DNA of 64,000 nt. It comes from Sulfopaludibacter sp963815475. Lineage in GTDB: Bacteria; Acidobacteriota; Terriglobia; Bryobacterales; Bryobacteraceae. The stretch's first letter is position 1, and each line of letters starts with the position of its first letter. The notes below the pieces were generated by a model. That model saw only the letters and a list, made by a program, of their open reading frames with translations. It made no database searches and was not told the origin of the DNA. Shown in pieces: positions 7,166 to 15,932 of the stretch. Both the position numbers and the translations under genes were made by a program. The stretch is from positions 1,054,001-1,118,000 of the forward strand of contig CAWFHD010000001.1 in assembly GCA_963815475.1 (NCBI GenBank), written 5' to 3'.

Positions 7166-8196
7166 ATGGAACCGAATCCGATCCTCGATTTCGGCATCGA
7201 CAAAGCCGCCATCCAATATGTAGGGTCCGACCTCCAACGTCCAGAGTGCATTTTGGCGGAGCGCGATGGAACGCTCTGGGCGGCCGATGCCCGCGGAGGG
7301 GTCGTCAAGCTGAGCCCCGACGGCAGGCAGCAGGTGATCGCGCAAAAGCGTTCCAACAGCTTCGCCGGGCGCCTAGCGAAGCGGCGCGCTACCTGGAGGG
7401 CACCTTACCGAACGGGCTCGCCTTTGCCGCCAACGGCGACATCCTCGTTTCCAATTTCGGGACGGACCGGCTGGAGATCATGACGCGAGAAGGCGACTCG
7501 CTCGTCTTGGGAGATAGCATCGACGGCGAGCCGATTGGCAAAGTGAACTTCGTGCTGCGCGACTCGCGGAATCGCATCTGGATTACAGTGTCCACGCGGA
7601 TGAAGAACTGGATGCGCGCCTTGCGTACGGACCTGCCCGACGGATATCTGGCGCGATATGAAGACGGTAACTTCCGCGTCGTCGCCGATGGGTTTCGCTT
7701 CACCAACGAGATCCGTTTCGACGCCAAAGAGGAGTTCCTCTACGTGGTGGAGACGGCCGGCGGCTGCATCACGCGGCTGCGCATCGATGAGCATGGCCGT
7801 CCGATCGAACGCGAGGTTTTCGGACCGTCTCGCTTGGGCACGGGCGCGTGGCCAGACGGCATCGCATTCGACAGCTACGGCAATCTCTGGGGAACCCTGG
7901 TCTATTCCGACAAGCTATTCGTTCTGACTCCCAAGGGCGATCTGCGGATTCTGCTGGACGAAGGCGATCCGGCGCATGTCGGAGCACTCGAACAGGCCTT
8001 CCTCCACAAAGAGGTCACGGAGGATGTCCTCTTCCGCACGGGTCGAGGAATCGCGCCCTGGATGGCAAGCGTCACCTTCGGCGGGCCGGACCTGCGGACC
8101 GTCTACATTGGGTCGCTGAAGGGAAATCGAATTCCATTCTTCCGGTCGCCCGTCGCGGGCCTTCCGATGGTCCACTGGAACGAGAGGATTGCTTGA
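7166..8196 (+). pseudogene. SMP-30/gluconolactonase-like gene with one frameshift
   Basis: The start ATG 7166 follows AAGGA. The first ~65 residues (RPECILAERDGTLWAADARGG and on) read in one frame; from about 7370 the protein continues in another (EGTLPNGLAFAANGDILVSNFG, later FTNEIRFDAKEEFLYVVETAGG and WPDGIAFDSYGNLWGT). Together they form a complete six-bladed SMP-30/gluconolactonase beta-propeller. One base is missing in the GC-rich tract at about 7365-7376. The family hydrolyses sugar lactones with a bound divalent metal. No signal peptide is seen. Next to a PQQ-dehydrogenase operon, a lactonase is the expected following step. Either the gene is inactive or the base call is wrong. Confidence 0.75.
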
Positions 8197-8207
8197 AACT
8201 GACTTGA

Positions 8208-8220
8208 CGCCGAAACGGCG
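8208..8220. terminator. small hairpin between convergent genes
   Basis: CGCCG-AAA-CGGCG forms a 5-bp GC stem between the stop of the SMP-30-like gene (8196) and the stop of the cupin gene (8247). There is no T-tract on either strand, so a classical intrinsic terminator is not established. The convergent position makes a shared transcription stop plausible. Confidence 0.25.
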
Positions 8221-8246
8221 CCACCACCGCCCAGGCCTACCCGCTC

Positions 8247-8636
8247 CTATAGATCGGGGAAGTCGACATCCTCGTGCATCCGGTAGTTATCGAGACCGGT
8301 AGACGGAGCGAAGAAACACACCACCTTCATCTCATCCGCGCCGGTGTTGTGCAGCATGTGGACAACGCCTTGCGGAAAAAGCACCGTGGTCCCTTCGCGA
8401 ACCGCCGACACCTCGCCTCCCACCAGCACTCTGCCGGCGCCACGGATGATGTAAATCACTTCTTCGCCGTTGGGATGACTGTGCGCGGGCCGCACTCGCT
8501 CGCCGGGCGCAATCCGGATCAAACAGGCCGAGCAATGCGCAGCCGCGATGCTTTCAGGCGAGACCACCCAACGCAAGTGCCGGCCCGGCAGGTCCAGCTC
8601 TTCGACCTCTGTTTCATGCATCGCAGGCACGCTCAT
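8247..8636 (-). CDS. small cupin-domain protein
   Basis: A 129-residue single-domain cupin. The first cupin motif is seen as RPAHSHPNGEEVIYIIRGAGRV (two His plus Glu) and the second as LFPQGVVHMLHNTG. These residues normally bind a metal. The start ATG 8636 is set by GGAGG 6 nt upstream, and the gene overlaps the transketolase end by 23 nt, so it is the last gene of the six-gene operon. Small cupins act as sugar isomerases, dioxygenases or ligand-binding proteins; the function here cannot be fixed. An aldose-type isomerase would fit the carbohydrate context. Confidence 0.8.
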   Translation of the reverse strand: MSVPAMHETEVEELDLPGRHLRWVVSPESIAAAHCSACLIRIAPGERVRPAHSHPNGEEVIYIIRGAGRVLVGGEVSAVREGTTVLFPQGVVHMLHNTGADEMKVVCFFAPSTGLDNYRMHEDVDFPDL

Positions 8637-10740
8637 TGTGTCCTCCTATCCCCCGCAGCTTCTCCGCCAGTTTCGGGCCTGAGAGCTCGTATACTTCGAT
8701 CAGTTCCTCGTACGTCGCGGAGTGAATGAACTGCGGGCGACCCTCCGCGGTCAGTGTGTTCACGGCGACGATCCGGCTGGTTCCGGTCCGCTCCCCGCGA
8801 TGCCGCCACAAGACTTTCAGAATATTCTGCCAGATGTAGCCGTTGTTCTGTTCGGCGATCAGCATCGGTTTGCCGGAATCATAAAGTTCCAGCAGCAGAC
8901 TCTCGTCGATCGACGGCATATCGACCACCGTCACCCCCGGACACAGCGCCGCCGCGGCCACCGCCTCATGCACGCCGCGGCCGCTGCTGACGATCACCGC
9001 GACGTCCTCCGCGCTTTGCCGCACTACGTAGCCTTTTCCGAATTGGAAAGTGAAATCCTTCCCGTACAGGACTGCCGAAGGTGTGCGCATGACGCGCAGA
9101 TAGACGAGTCCGCGATTGCCCTCCATAATCCACTGCATGATGGAGAGCAACTGCCGCGGGCAGGAGACGTCGATGATCTTGAGATGCGCCATGCCGTCGA
9201 AGATCGTGGCGTCGTCGTTCGCCATGTGGGTGGCGCCATTGGTGCGAGTTTCGAAGTTGGAAGCCGTCGCCAGCATCGTGAGGTCGAGGCCGTGGCCTTC
9301 GCTCAACCAGCCGCCGGCGGACTCCATGGCCTCCAGCCGCTCCTGATGTCCCACCGCGATCCGGCGCATCACCTTCCAGTCCCAGAACGGACAAAACGTG
9401 CTGGTCCAGGCGTTGTATCCGAGGGCGGCGAACGCTTCGCCCAACGCCATCATATTGGCCTCGGCGACTCCGGCGTTCAAGGCGCGCCGCTGATCCACAG
9501 CCGCGACGCCAGCCTCCAGGCCGCTGGTGGTGGCCAGGTCCGAATCAATCGACACGATGCGCCAATCGCGCGCGAAGACCTTCATCGCTCCGGTCACGAT
9601 GTCGGCGGCGCTGTACTCTTTAGTCGGATCGATGTACGGTAGAGTCGCCGGGTCATAGCGGATCCGTTTGTCGCGGCGCGACGCACGGCGGATCGCCACC
9701 GGACCCATCACTTGTGCAAACCCGCGATCCACATCCAGCCGCATCTGCCGCGCCATCGACAGCAGCGTGGCTCGATGCTCGTCCAGCTTCCGGCACAGTT
9801 GTTCGAACTCTGCGACGCGGTGCGCCCGTAGTTCGCCTTGCAGCTCGATTTCCTGCTCCAGCAGTTTTTCGCTCATCACCACTTTGTGCTTGTTCAGGAA
9901 ATCCGAAAGTGCGCCGTGTCCCTTGGTGCTGTGACAGATGATGGCCGTGGGCTTCCCCGTGCGCGGACCGTACTGGAACTGCTCCAGCGCCGTGAGGACG
10001 CCGTCGTAGGAAGTCGCATCCACGCTATGCACCTGCCAGTCGAACGCGGTAAAAACAGCCTCCAGCTTCGGCATGGGAAACACCATGCGGCTGGAGATAT
10101 CGAGTTGACCGTTGTTCTGGTCCACCAACAGGCATAGGTTGTCCAGATGCTTCTGGCCGGCGAACATCACCGCTTCCCAGATGGGGCCTTCCTGGAGCTC
10201 ACCGTCGCCCGTCATGCAGTAGGAGTCGAAGCACGGCGTCAGTTTGCCGGCGATGGCGAACCCCTGAGCGACACCGAAGCCCTGGCCCATAGGGCCGGTC
10301 GCGATCGCAACACCAGGCAGGAGCGGACCCGGATGCCCGTTGAGGATGCTGCTGTGCGAGCGTGAATTCCGCAGCACCGAGCGATCGAAGTATCCAAGCT
10401 CCGCGTAGATGGATGCCAGCGCCGCTACGGCGTGGCCTTTGCTCAGGACGAAAGTGTCCTGGCCCAGGCGAGTGGGGTCGGCGACATCAACGTCGATAAA
10501 GCCGCCATAGTACAGGGCAACCAGAGGAATTGTCGCCGAAAATGCTCCGCCTGCGTGAAGACCCTGGTCGACGGCGTAGCGGCACTGCTCCAGGGTCAGC
10601 AGCCGGATGTCGGAGTCTTTGATGGCCAGAAGCTTCAACAATCCCTGGCGGAGGGCGTAATCAGTGGGGCAGCCGATCGGTTTGGGTCGTCTGCCACCTT
10701 CCTGCTGCTCGTGCCGATCAATGGCGGGAGATGTCGTCAT
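8614..10740 (-). CDS. transketolase (full-length, both domains)
   Basis: A 708-residue thiamine-diphosphate enzyme. The N-terminal part shows VLSKGHAVAALASIYAELG, the NGHPGPLLPGVAIATGPMGQG loop, and the cofactor motif GDGELQEGPIWEAVMFAG with NNGQLD. The pyrimidine domain begins near residue 390 (SIDSDLATTSGLEA) with EANMMALGEAFAALG, and a C-terminal transketolase domain follows. Transketolases move two-carbon units between ketoses and aldoses in the cytoplasm. AGGAGT precedes the ATG. It lies 18 nt after DUF362 in the operon. Some divergence from housekeeping TktA is apparent, so this is probably a pathway-specific paralogue. Confidence 0.88.
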   Translation of the reverse strand: MTTSPAIDRHEQQEGGRRPKPIGCPTDYALRQGLLKLLAIKDSDIRLLTLEQCRYAVDQGLHAGGAFSATIPLVALYYGGFIDVDVADPTRLGQDTFVLSKGHAVAALASIYAELGYFDRSVLRNSRSHSSILNGHPGPLLPGVAIATGPMGQGFGVAQGFAIAGKLTPCFDSYCMTGDGELQEGPIWEAVMFAGQKHLDNLCLLVDQNNGQLDISSRMVFPMPKLEAVFTAFDWQVHSVDATSYDGVLTALEQFQYGPRTGKPTAIICHSTKGHGALSDFLNKHKVVMSEKLLEQEIELQGELRAHRVAEFEQLCRKLDEHRATLLSMARQMRLDVDRGFAQVMGPVAIRRASRRDKRIRYDPATLPYIDPTKEYSAADIVTGAMKVFARDWRIVSIDSDLATTSGLEAGVAAVDQRRALNAGVAEANMMALGEAFAALGYNAWTSTFCPFWDWKVMRRIAVGHQERLEAMESAGGWLSEGHGLDLTMLATASNFETRTNGATHMANDDATIFDGMAHLKIIDVSCPRQLLSIMQWIMEGNRGLVYLRVMRTPSAVLYGKDFTFQFGKGYVVRQSAEDVAVIVSSGRGVHEAVAAAALCPGVTVVDMPSIDESLLLELYDSGKPMLIAEQNNGYIWQNILKVLWRHRGERTGTSRIVAVNTLTAEGRPQFIHSATYEELIEVYELSGPKLAEKLRGIGGHNERACDA

Positions 10741-10758
10741 TCGGACTCCTGACTCCTG

Positions 10759-12039
10759 TTATTGATTCGCTTCCTGCACCGCCGTCAGATGGCGCACATA
10801 GCTGGCGATGCCTACGTCGGGACGGTTTGCCCAGATCGGCGTGCAGTTCGGATATTCCTCGCACTCGCCCCAATACTTCGCACCGGGAAAGCGGTCCAGG
10901 ACCGGCTTGGCGCAGTCACCGACCACTAGCACGTCGCCGTCCACCGGCTGGATCTGCTCCTCGAATTGCAGACCGGTGAACACATAGAGAGGACGCTTCA
11001 AACGAGCAAGTGTCCCGTCGGCCTGCAGTTGGTCGAGTTGAATGCGCACAATCGCCTTACAGCCGGCCTCGCACGTCGACCCCATGATGACGTTGACGTT
11101 GGGATATTGTCCTTGCAGAATCGTGCTCTGGCGGCGGAAGCGCCGCTTGACGCGGTCAATGGGAGAGCCGGCAATCTCGATCTCATCCATTCGGTTGGTG
11201 CCGAGCCCTTCGGCCGCACCGAGGACTGTCGAAGGGACGTTGGTCCCCGGATAGTCCCAGTCCATGAGGGCCTCGCAGATCGTGTCTACAGCGACAGGGT
11301 CAGGGCCGCCGCAAATGGTATTGAAGTCCTTGATCAGATCTTCGCTGTACGGGCTGAAGGGGCCGTTACCCTGGCACGCATAGAGCGAATCCATAACGAA
11401 CCACGTCGGATTGGCGGCGCGGGTCAGGTTGACAATTTTCTGGTAGATGTCATCCCGATGGCACTTGACCATCCAGTTATAGTCGGGCAAGTTTCCGAAC
11501 TGCAGTTTCATGGCTCCCGTGAACGTGGTGTGCACGTGGACCTTCATCTTGGGAAGGCCGATATAAACATCTGCTTCCCGGACGGGCCGAGGCACGGGAA
11601 ACTCGTTGAAGCTGATGGGGCGATCGATCTTGTACATGTCGAATGGGACATGTTCGAATGGGCATAACTCGACCCCCTTGCGCTTAGCCACCTCCACAAT
11701 CCCGCAGACTTCCATCGCCTGCATCGTGTCTGCGCCCATGGCGCAGCGTTCGCCGATTTGGATGCGTCCAGGATTCTGCTCCTGCACCAACTCGATCAGC
11801 GCCTCGAGCATGCGAGGATCGGTTGTAAATCCGGCATTGGCGGGCACCGGGATCACGGTGTTGATTTTGATCAGTACCTTGTCGCCGGCCTTGACGATGT
11901 GATCCATGCCCCCCATCGACTGGTCGGCCACTTGCCGGATCAAGTCCTTGACCAAGTCAAGCTGCTCCCCGGTATATTCGGCCGGCTTGCCGAGATCGGA
12001 ATCGCTGTGTGCGATAGATACGGTCGTCTTCTTAGTCAA
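10759..12039 (-). CDS. DUF362 domain protein
   Basis: A 426-residue protein with DUF362 features: KVLIKINTVIP near residue 50, an IGERCAMGADT segment, a PFEHVPFD region, VREADVYIGLPKMKVHVHTTFTGAMK, and GGPDPVAVDTICEALM. DUF362 proteins occur in many bacteria, often with ferredoxin domains or in redox and carbohydrate clusters; their chemistry is unknown. The frame begins at a TTG with GGGGAC about 7 nt upstream, and I see no better start. No signal peptide is present, so it is cytoplasmic. The 19-21 nt gaps on both sides place it inside the operon between the PQQ enzyme and transketolase. Confidence 0.78.
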   Translation of the reverse strand: MTKKTTVSIAHSDSDLGKPAEYTGEQLDLVKDLIRQVADQSMGGMDHIVKAGDKVLIKINTVIPVPANAGFTTDPRMLEALIELVQEQNPGRIQIGERCAMGADTMQAMEVCGIVEVAKRKGVELCPFEHVPFDMYKIDRPISFNEFPVPRPVREADVYIGLPKMKVHVHTTFTGAMKLQFGNLPDYNWMVKCHRDDIYQKIVNLTRAANPTWFVMDSLYACQGNGPFSPYSEDLIKDFNTICGGPDPVAVDTICEALMDWDYPGTNVPSTVLGAAEGLGTNRMDEIEIAGSPIDRVKRRFRRQSTILQGQYPNVNVIMGSTCEAGCKAIVRIQLDQLQADGTLARLKRPLYVFTGLQFEEQIQPVDGDVLVVGDCAKPVLDRFPGAKYWGECEEYPNCTPIWANRPDVGIASYVRHLTAVQEANQ

Positions 12040-12060
12040 TGTTGGTCCCCTGAGTTGTGT

Positions 12061-13956
12061 TTATGGCAAGGCAAAAACGTATAATCGTCCACCCGGATTT
12101 TCCGGTGCGCGAGTCTCTCCGCCATCTGCGAGAATCGCTACGTACTGTTTCCCATTCTTGCCCTGATAGGTGATGGGTGTAGCTTTGGCAGCGTCCACCA
12201 GTTTGGTCACCCACAGTTCCTTGCCGGTTTTCGCATCGATCGCACGAAACCGGGCATCGATGCTGGCGCCGATGAACAGCAGCCCTCCCGCTGTCGCGAT
12301 CGGACCGCCCCGAGGCTCGGGAGTGCCGGTCTTCGGCACGCCAAGAGCATCCAGTTCGTCGAACGACCCCAGCGGAATCCGCCAGGCGACCTCGGCCGTG
12401 TTCACGTTAACCGCGATGAGCTCGGCCCAAGGAGGCGCCTGGCAGGGCCATTTCTTTGCTCCATCCCAGAATCGGCCGTTCGAATTCGCGGGCGCGCCGT
12501 CAGCGCCCACGCGCCGATAGGTTGTGCCGTCGGCGGAGGGCACCATCTTATTCAGGTTCGCCAGGTCATGCGAGGTGACATAGATGTATCCCAGGTCTGG
12601 ATTGGTTGCCGTTGGACTCCAGTTTCCTCCGCCCACCCATCCTGGAAAAATCACTCTCACTTTCGGCCCGTACTGCGCGTATGGACCGCCGCCGATCGCG
12701 CCGCCTTCTAGCGCGAGCAGGCTCTTGCAGTAAGCCTCGTGCTCGGGAGTCACCTTGGCGACTTCGTCCAGTTTGAAAGTCATGCGCGCAAGCGGTGGCG
12801 GTTTCACCGGAAAAGGCTGGGTGGGCCAGTTCTTGTCGCCTGGAGTGGGATTGTCCACGGCCACAGGGCGCTCCTCAACTTTGTAAATCGGCTCTCCTGT
12901 CTCGCGGTTGAAGAAGAATAGGAGGCCTTGCTTGGACCACTGCGCTACGGCGGGAATCTTCTTGCCGTTGTGCACCACATCGATCAGGGCCGGTGCGGAG
13001 GTTAGGTCGTAATCCCAGTTGTCGTGATGTGTGGTCTGGAAATGCCACTTCACTTTTCCGGTGGCCGCTTCCAGTGCCACAAGCGACGAACCGTAGAGGT
13101 TCGAGCCTTTGCGACTGGCGCCGTAGAAGTCTGGTGTCGGTGTGCCAATCGGCAGAAACAGCAGTCCGCGCTCCACATCCACGGTCATGAAACCCCAGAC
13201 GTTGGCGCCGGAGCGATCCGCCCACTGATCCTCCTCCCACACGTCGTGGTGCGGTTCGCCGGGACGTGGGATGGTGTGGAATGTCCAGACCAGCTTTCCG
13301 GTGTGGGCATCCCAAGCGCGAATGTCTCCGCTCGGACCGTTTGCCGGTTCCTCCTGAAGTTGTGCTCCGGTAAAGATCAGGTTCTTGTAAATAGCCGGCG
13401 GCGATGACATCCCATAGCGGCCGCGGGGGAATTTGTCCGCGACGCCACTCTTAAGGTTCACCTTACCATTGTCGCCGAAGGTGGTGGTGAGTTTACCGGT
13501 CTTGGCGTTCAGCGTGAACAGCCATCCATTCATCGTCCCGACGACGACCTGGGGCGGCAGCGTTTCATCTCCTGGCCAGTAAGCGATGCCGCGACCCGAC
13601 GGCGCGTTTTCCGATTCGTATTCCCAGATCTTCTTTCCGGTCTCCGGCTCCAGCGCCACTACGCGTCCGTACGGCGAGGACAAGTACAACATCCCCCCGA
13701 CGACAAGTGGAGTGGCCTGCGACGCCCGGTTGCGAGGAGCCGGCTTGGCTTCCACCGCTTCGGAGGCGGGAACCGCCTCAGGACGCATGTCGTAGGTCCA
13801 GGCAATCTGCAGTTTCCCGACATTTTTCGTGTCGATTTGTTTGAGGGGCGAGAAACCGACACCTCCCGGATCATGGCCATATATAGGCCAGTCGGTTTGG
13901 GCGGCGCTAAACGGTCCGAGGGTGATACACAACAGGGTGAGGGATACCAGTCGCAT
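12061..13956 (-). CDS. secreted PQQ-dependent dehydrogenase (quinoprotein)
   Basis: A 631-residue eight-bladed quinoprotein. The signal peptide (MRLVSLTLLCITLGPFSAAQ) sets the start at ATG 13956, one base after the upstream stop; the upstream ATG at 13974 lies inside the previous gene. Propeller motifs include DWPIYGHDPGGVGFSPL, repeated AxTGK(x)W elements (ALEPETGKKIWEYE, DAHTGKLVWTFHT, ALEAATGKVKWHFQ, DAKTGKELWVTK), and a TTHHDNWDYDL active-site region. This matches the glucose/alcohol-dehydrogenase-like PQQ family. No haem motif or membrane helices are present, so electrons must pass to a separate carrier. It would oxidise a sugar or alcohol in the periplasm, giving a lactone or acid that the nearby SMP-30-like protein could open. 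Substrate unknown. Confidence 0.85.
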   Translation of the reverse strand: MRLVSLTLLCITLGPFSAAQTDWPIYGHDPGGVGFSPLKQIDTKNVGKLQIAWTYDMRPEAVPASEAVEAKPAPRNRASQATPLVVGGMLYLSSPYGRVVALEPETGKKIWEYESENAPSGRGIAYWPGDETLPPQVVVGTMNGWLFTLNAKTGKLTTTFGDNGKVNLKSGVADKFPRGRYGMSSPPAIYKNLIFTGAQLQEEPANGPSGDIRAWDAHTGKLVWTFHTIPRPGEPHHDVWEEDQWADRSGANVWGFMTVDVERGLLFLPIGTPTPDFYGASRKGSNLYGSSLVALEAATGKVKWHFQTTHHDNWDYDLTSAPALIDVVHNGKKIPAVAQWSKQGLLFFFNRETGEPIYKVEERPVAVDNPTPGDKNWPTQPFPVKPPPLARMTFKLDEVAKVTPEHEAYCKSLLALEGGAIGGGPYAQYGPKVRVIFPGWVGGGNWSPTATNPDLGYIYVTSHDLANLNKMVPSADGTTYRRVGADGAPANSNGRFWDGAKKWPCQAPPWAELIAVNVNTAEVAWRIPLGSFDELDALGVPKTGTPEPRGGPIATAGGLLFIGASIDARFRAIDAKTGKELWVTKLVDAAKATPITYQGKNGKQYVAILADGGETRAPENPGGRLYVFALP

Positions 13957-13957
13957 G

Positions 13958-15907
13958 CTACTTCTTCCCGGCACCTTTCTTGGGTGATCGCATCGTGTTC
14001 CAGAAAATAAACGTGCCCCGATTTGTCGAGGTCATAATGTCGATAGCGCCATCCCCATTCAGATCCACGGCTGCCAGATGGGAGCCAACACCGGAGCGAT
14101 TGTGGATTAGTTCCGGGACAAACTCCGCGCCCCCTTCCGCTTTTGGATTGCGCACGGTCCGATACCAGTACAAGACGGCGGGGCCGTAAGGATCGGGATC
14201 TGTATAGCTCTCGAGATGTGAAAAGACGCGCTTGCCAACGATGATATCCGGAATGCCGTCTCCGTCGAGATCCGCGAATGTCATCGCGTGCAGTTCCGAG
14301 AACGTGACATTGCCGGCGTTCCTGGTCGAAAAATCGCCCATGATGTTGTGCTGCACGAACGAGATGTTCCCCTCGGCATCGCGCTTCTGTTCGAACCAGG
14401 CAAGCCCCCACCCGTGCGCCGCAAGCCCGGTCACCACGTCAGTCAAACCGTCGCCGTTCACATCGTAGACGCCCATTTCTGCGCCGCCGCTCCCGAAATT
14501 CGCTGGATGGAACGTCCAAGGCTCTTGCGTGGAGCCGGCGGGCGGGTGCTCCCACCAGCCGCGGTTGTTGACGATATCCATCCGCCCATCCCCGTTGATG
14601 TCGCCGACTCCCATGCCATGGGCGTTTACCCCGATCTTCTCCGAGACTTTGTGAGCGATCCATGGGGCCGTCGGATTCGCAGGGTCCGGCTTCGCGTACG
14701 CCAAAGCTCCGTCGGCGCCGAAGAGGACGGCGGGTTTGCCATCGCCATCGATATCTTTCAATAGCTCGATCTCCGTCGACGCGTTCGGGACCACGTTGTA
14801 ACGGTCCCAGCGGCGCGATTCGCCCCGCGGGTTTACATAAAGATAGATAGGCCGCTGGTCCACCATCAGGATGTCCGGCCAGCCGTCTCCGGTGAAATCG
14901 TAGGCGAAGTTCACCATGCCCTGGGTGAACTGGTTGCTCGGATTGTACGTTCGGGCGGCGGTGAACTCATGCCTTTCGGTGTAGTCGGGTCCCAGGTAAT
15001 AAAAAGGTCCGGCAATCACGTCCATCACGCCATCGCGATTGATATCGGCGGCCGCCGCGCACCACCCGTAATAAAAGTCGCTGATGCGCTGCATCCGGAA
15101 GTTCGGGGAAACCGCCTCTTCGGGCTCGACCTTCGGATTGAGGTCCTTGTAAGACACTTCTTTATAGCGGACCTCGCCGGAGCCGCCGGCATAGAGTGCC
15201 AGTGGACCGAAACCCATCATGCGGTCCTCAGTGGTGGCGCTGCCGCCGCCGCGCCCATTAATGGAAACGCCCAGGACATCGGCATCCAGCAGGATCTGGA
15301 CGGTGTGCCATTCGTTCGTGGGCAAGGCAGGTCCGCCGCGCCCCCCTCTTCCCCCACCGGTACTGCGCGCAGGCGGCGCCTTCGCGGCTGCCGCTGCTAG
15401 TTCCGCTCGCGTAGGAGCCGGCTTGGAGAATCCGGGGACCAGATCTTCTCCTCCGCTGAACCGGCCGCTCGCCATGCGAATCATCGGTCCCGGACCAGGA
15501 TCGAGCTTGGCGCGGCTGACCTCCTTCCCCTGAGCATCCAGAACCACGTCATAAGCCGCAACATCGCCTTCCACCAGGGAGACGAAGACTCCCTTCATCC
15601 CGTCCGGAGTCTTTTCGGCACGGAGCAGCACGCCCGCCTTGCACGCGCCCGTACAGCGGAACGAAGTGTAGATGCCGATGTCCTGGTAGCTCTTGTCGAG
15701 CACCAGCCAGCCGCCATTCTCCTTAGGAGTGCCGATAATCTCGCCGTTCTCGGCGCGCCAATCGGCTTGGCCGAGCTTGTGCCATCCGGTCAGCGCGGAC
15801 CCCTTGAATACATAGTCCGGCACGAAATTCGGGCTGGAGGCGAAAATCACCGATCCGAGTACGCCCAGTGCAGCCAAGCCGATCCCGTACGCTTTTGGCT
15901 TCGACAT
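13958..15907 (-). CDS. secreted DUF1080 plus VCBS/FG-GAP repeat protein
   Basis: About 649 residues. An N-terminal hydrophobic leader (residues 5-25) precedes a DUF1080 (3-keto-glucoside hydrolase/laminin-G-like) domain, with FKGSALTGWHKLGQADWRAENGEIIG and, after a low-complexity GGGRGGRGG linker, WHTVQILLDADVLGVSINGR and ALYAGGSGEVRYKEVSYKDL. From about residue 275 to the end come FG-GAP/VCBS blades with Ca-binding loops (DINRDGVMD, DFTGDGWPD, DIDGDGKPA, DINGDGRMD, DLDGDGIPD, DLNGDGAID). ATG 15907 is preferred, with GGAGG upstream. Probably an extracytoplasmic carbohydrate-binding or hydrolysing protein that feeds the TonB/PQQ system; this role is inferred. Confidence 0.82.
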   Translation of the reverse strand: MSKPKAYGIGLAALGVLGSVIFASSPNFVPDYVFKGSALTGWHKLGQADWRAENGEIIGTPKENGGWLVLDKSYQDIGIYTSFRCTGACKAGVLLRAEKTPDGMKGVFVSLVEGDVAAYDVVLDAQGKEVSRAKLDPGPGPMIRMASGRFSGGEDLVPGFSKPAPTRAELAAAAAKAPPARSTGGGRGGRGGPALPTNEWHTVQILLDADVLGVSINGRGGGSATTEDRMMGFGPLALYAGGSGEVRYKEVSYKDLNPKVEPEEAVSPNFRMQRISDFYYGWCAAAADINRDGVMDVIAGPFYYLGPDYTERHEFTAARTYNPSNQFTQGMVNFAYDFTGDGWPDILMVDQRPIYLYVNPRGESRRWDRYNVVPNASTEIELLKDIDGDGKPAVLFGADGALAYAKPDPANPTAPWIAHKVSEKIGVNAHGMGVGDINGDGRMDIVNNRGWWEHPPAGSTQEPWTFHPANFGSGGAEMGVYDVNGDGLTDVVTGLAAHGWGLAWFEQKRDAEGNISFVQHNIMGDFSTRNAGNVTFSELHAMTFADLDGDGIPDIIVGKRVFSHLESYTDPDPYGPAVLYWYRTVRNPKAEGGAEFVPELIHNRSGVGSHLAAVDLNGDGAIDIMTSTNRGTFIFWNTMRSPKKGAGKK

Positions 15908-15932
15908 CACGACTCCTCCACTGCGCCAATGC

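Noticed and set aside
8722..9642. 306-codon plus-strand frame
   Set aside because: Antisense to the transketolase gene, rich in Arg/His, no domain; a codon-bias shadow.
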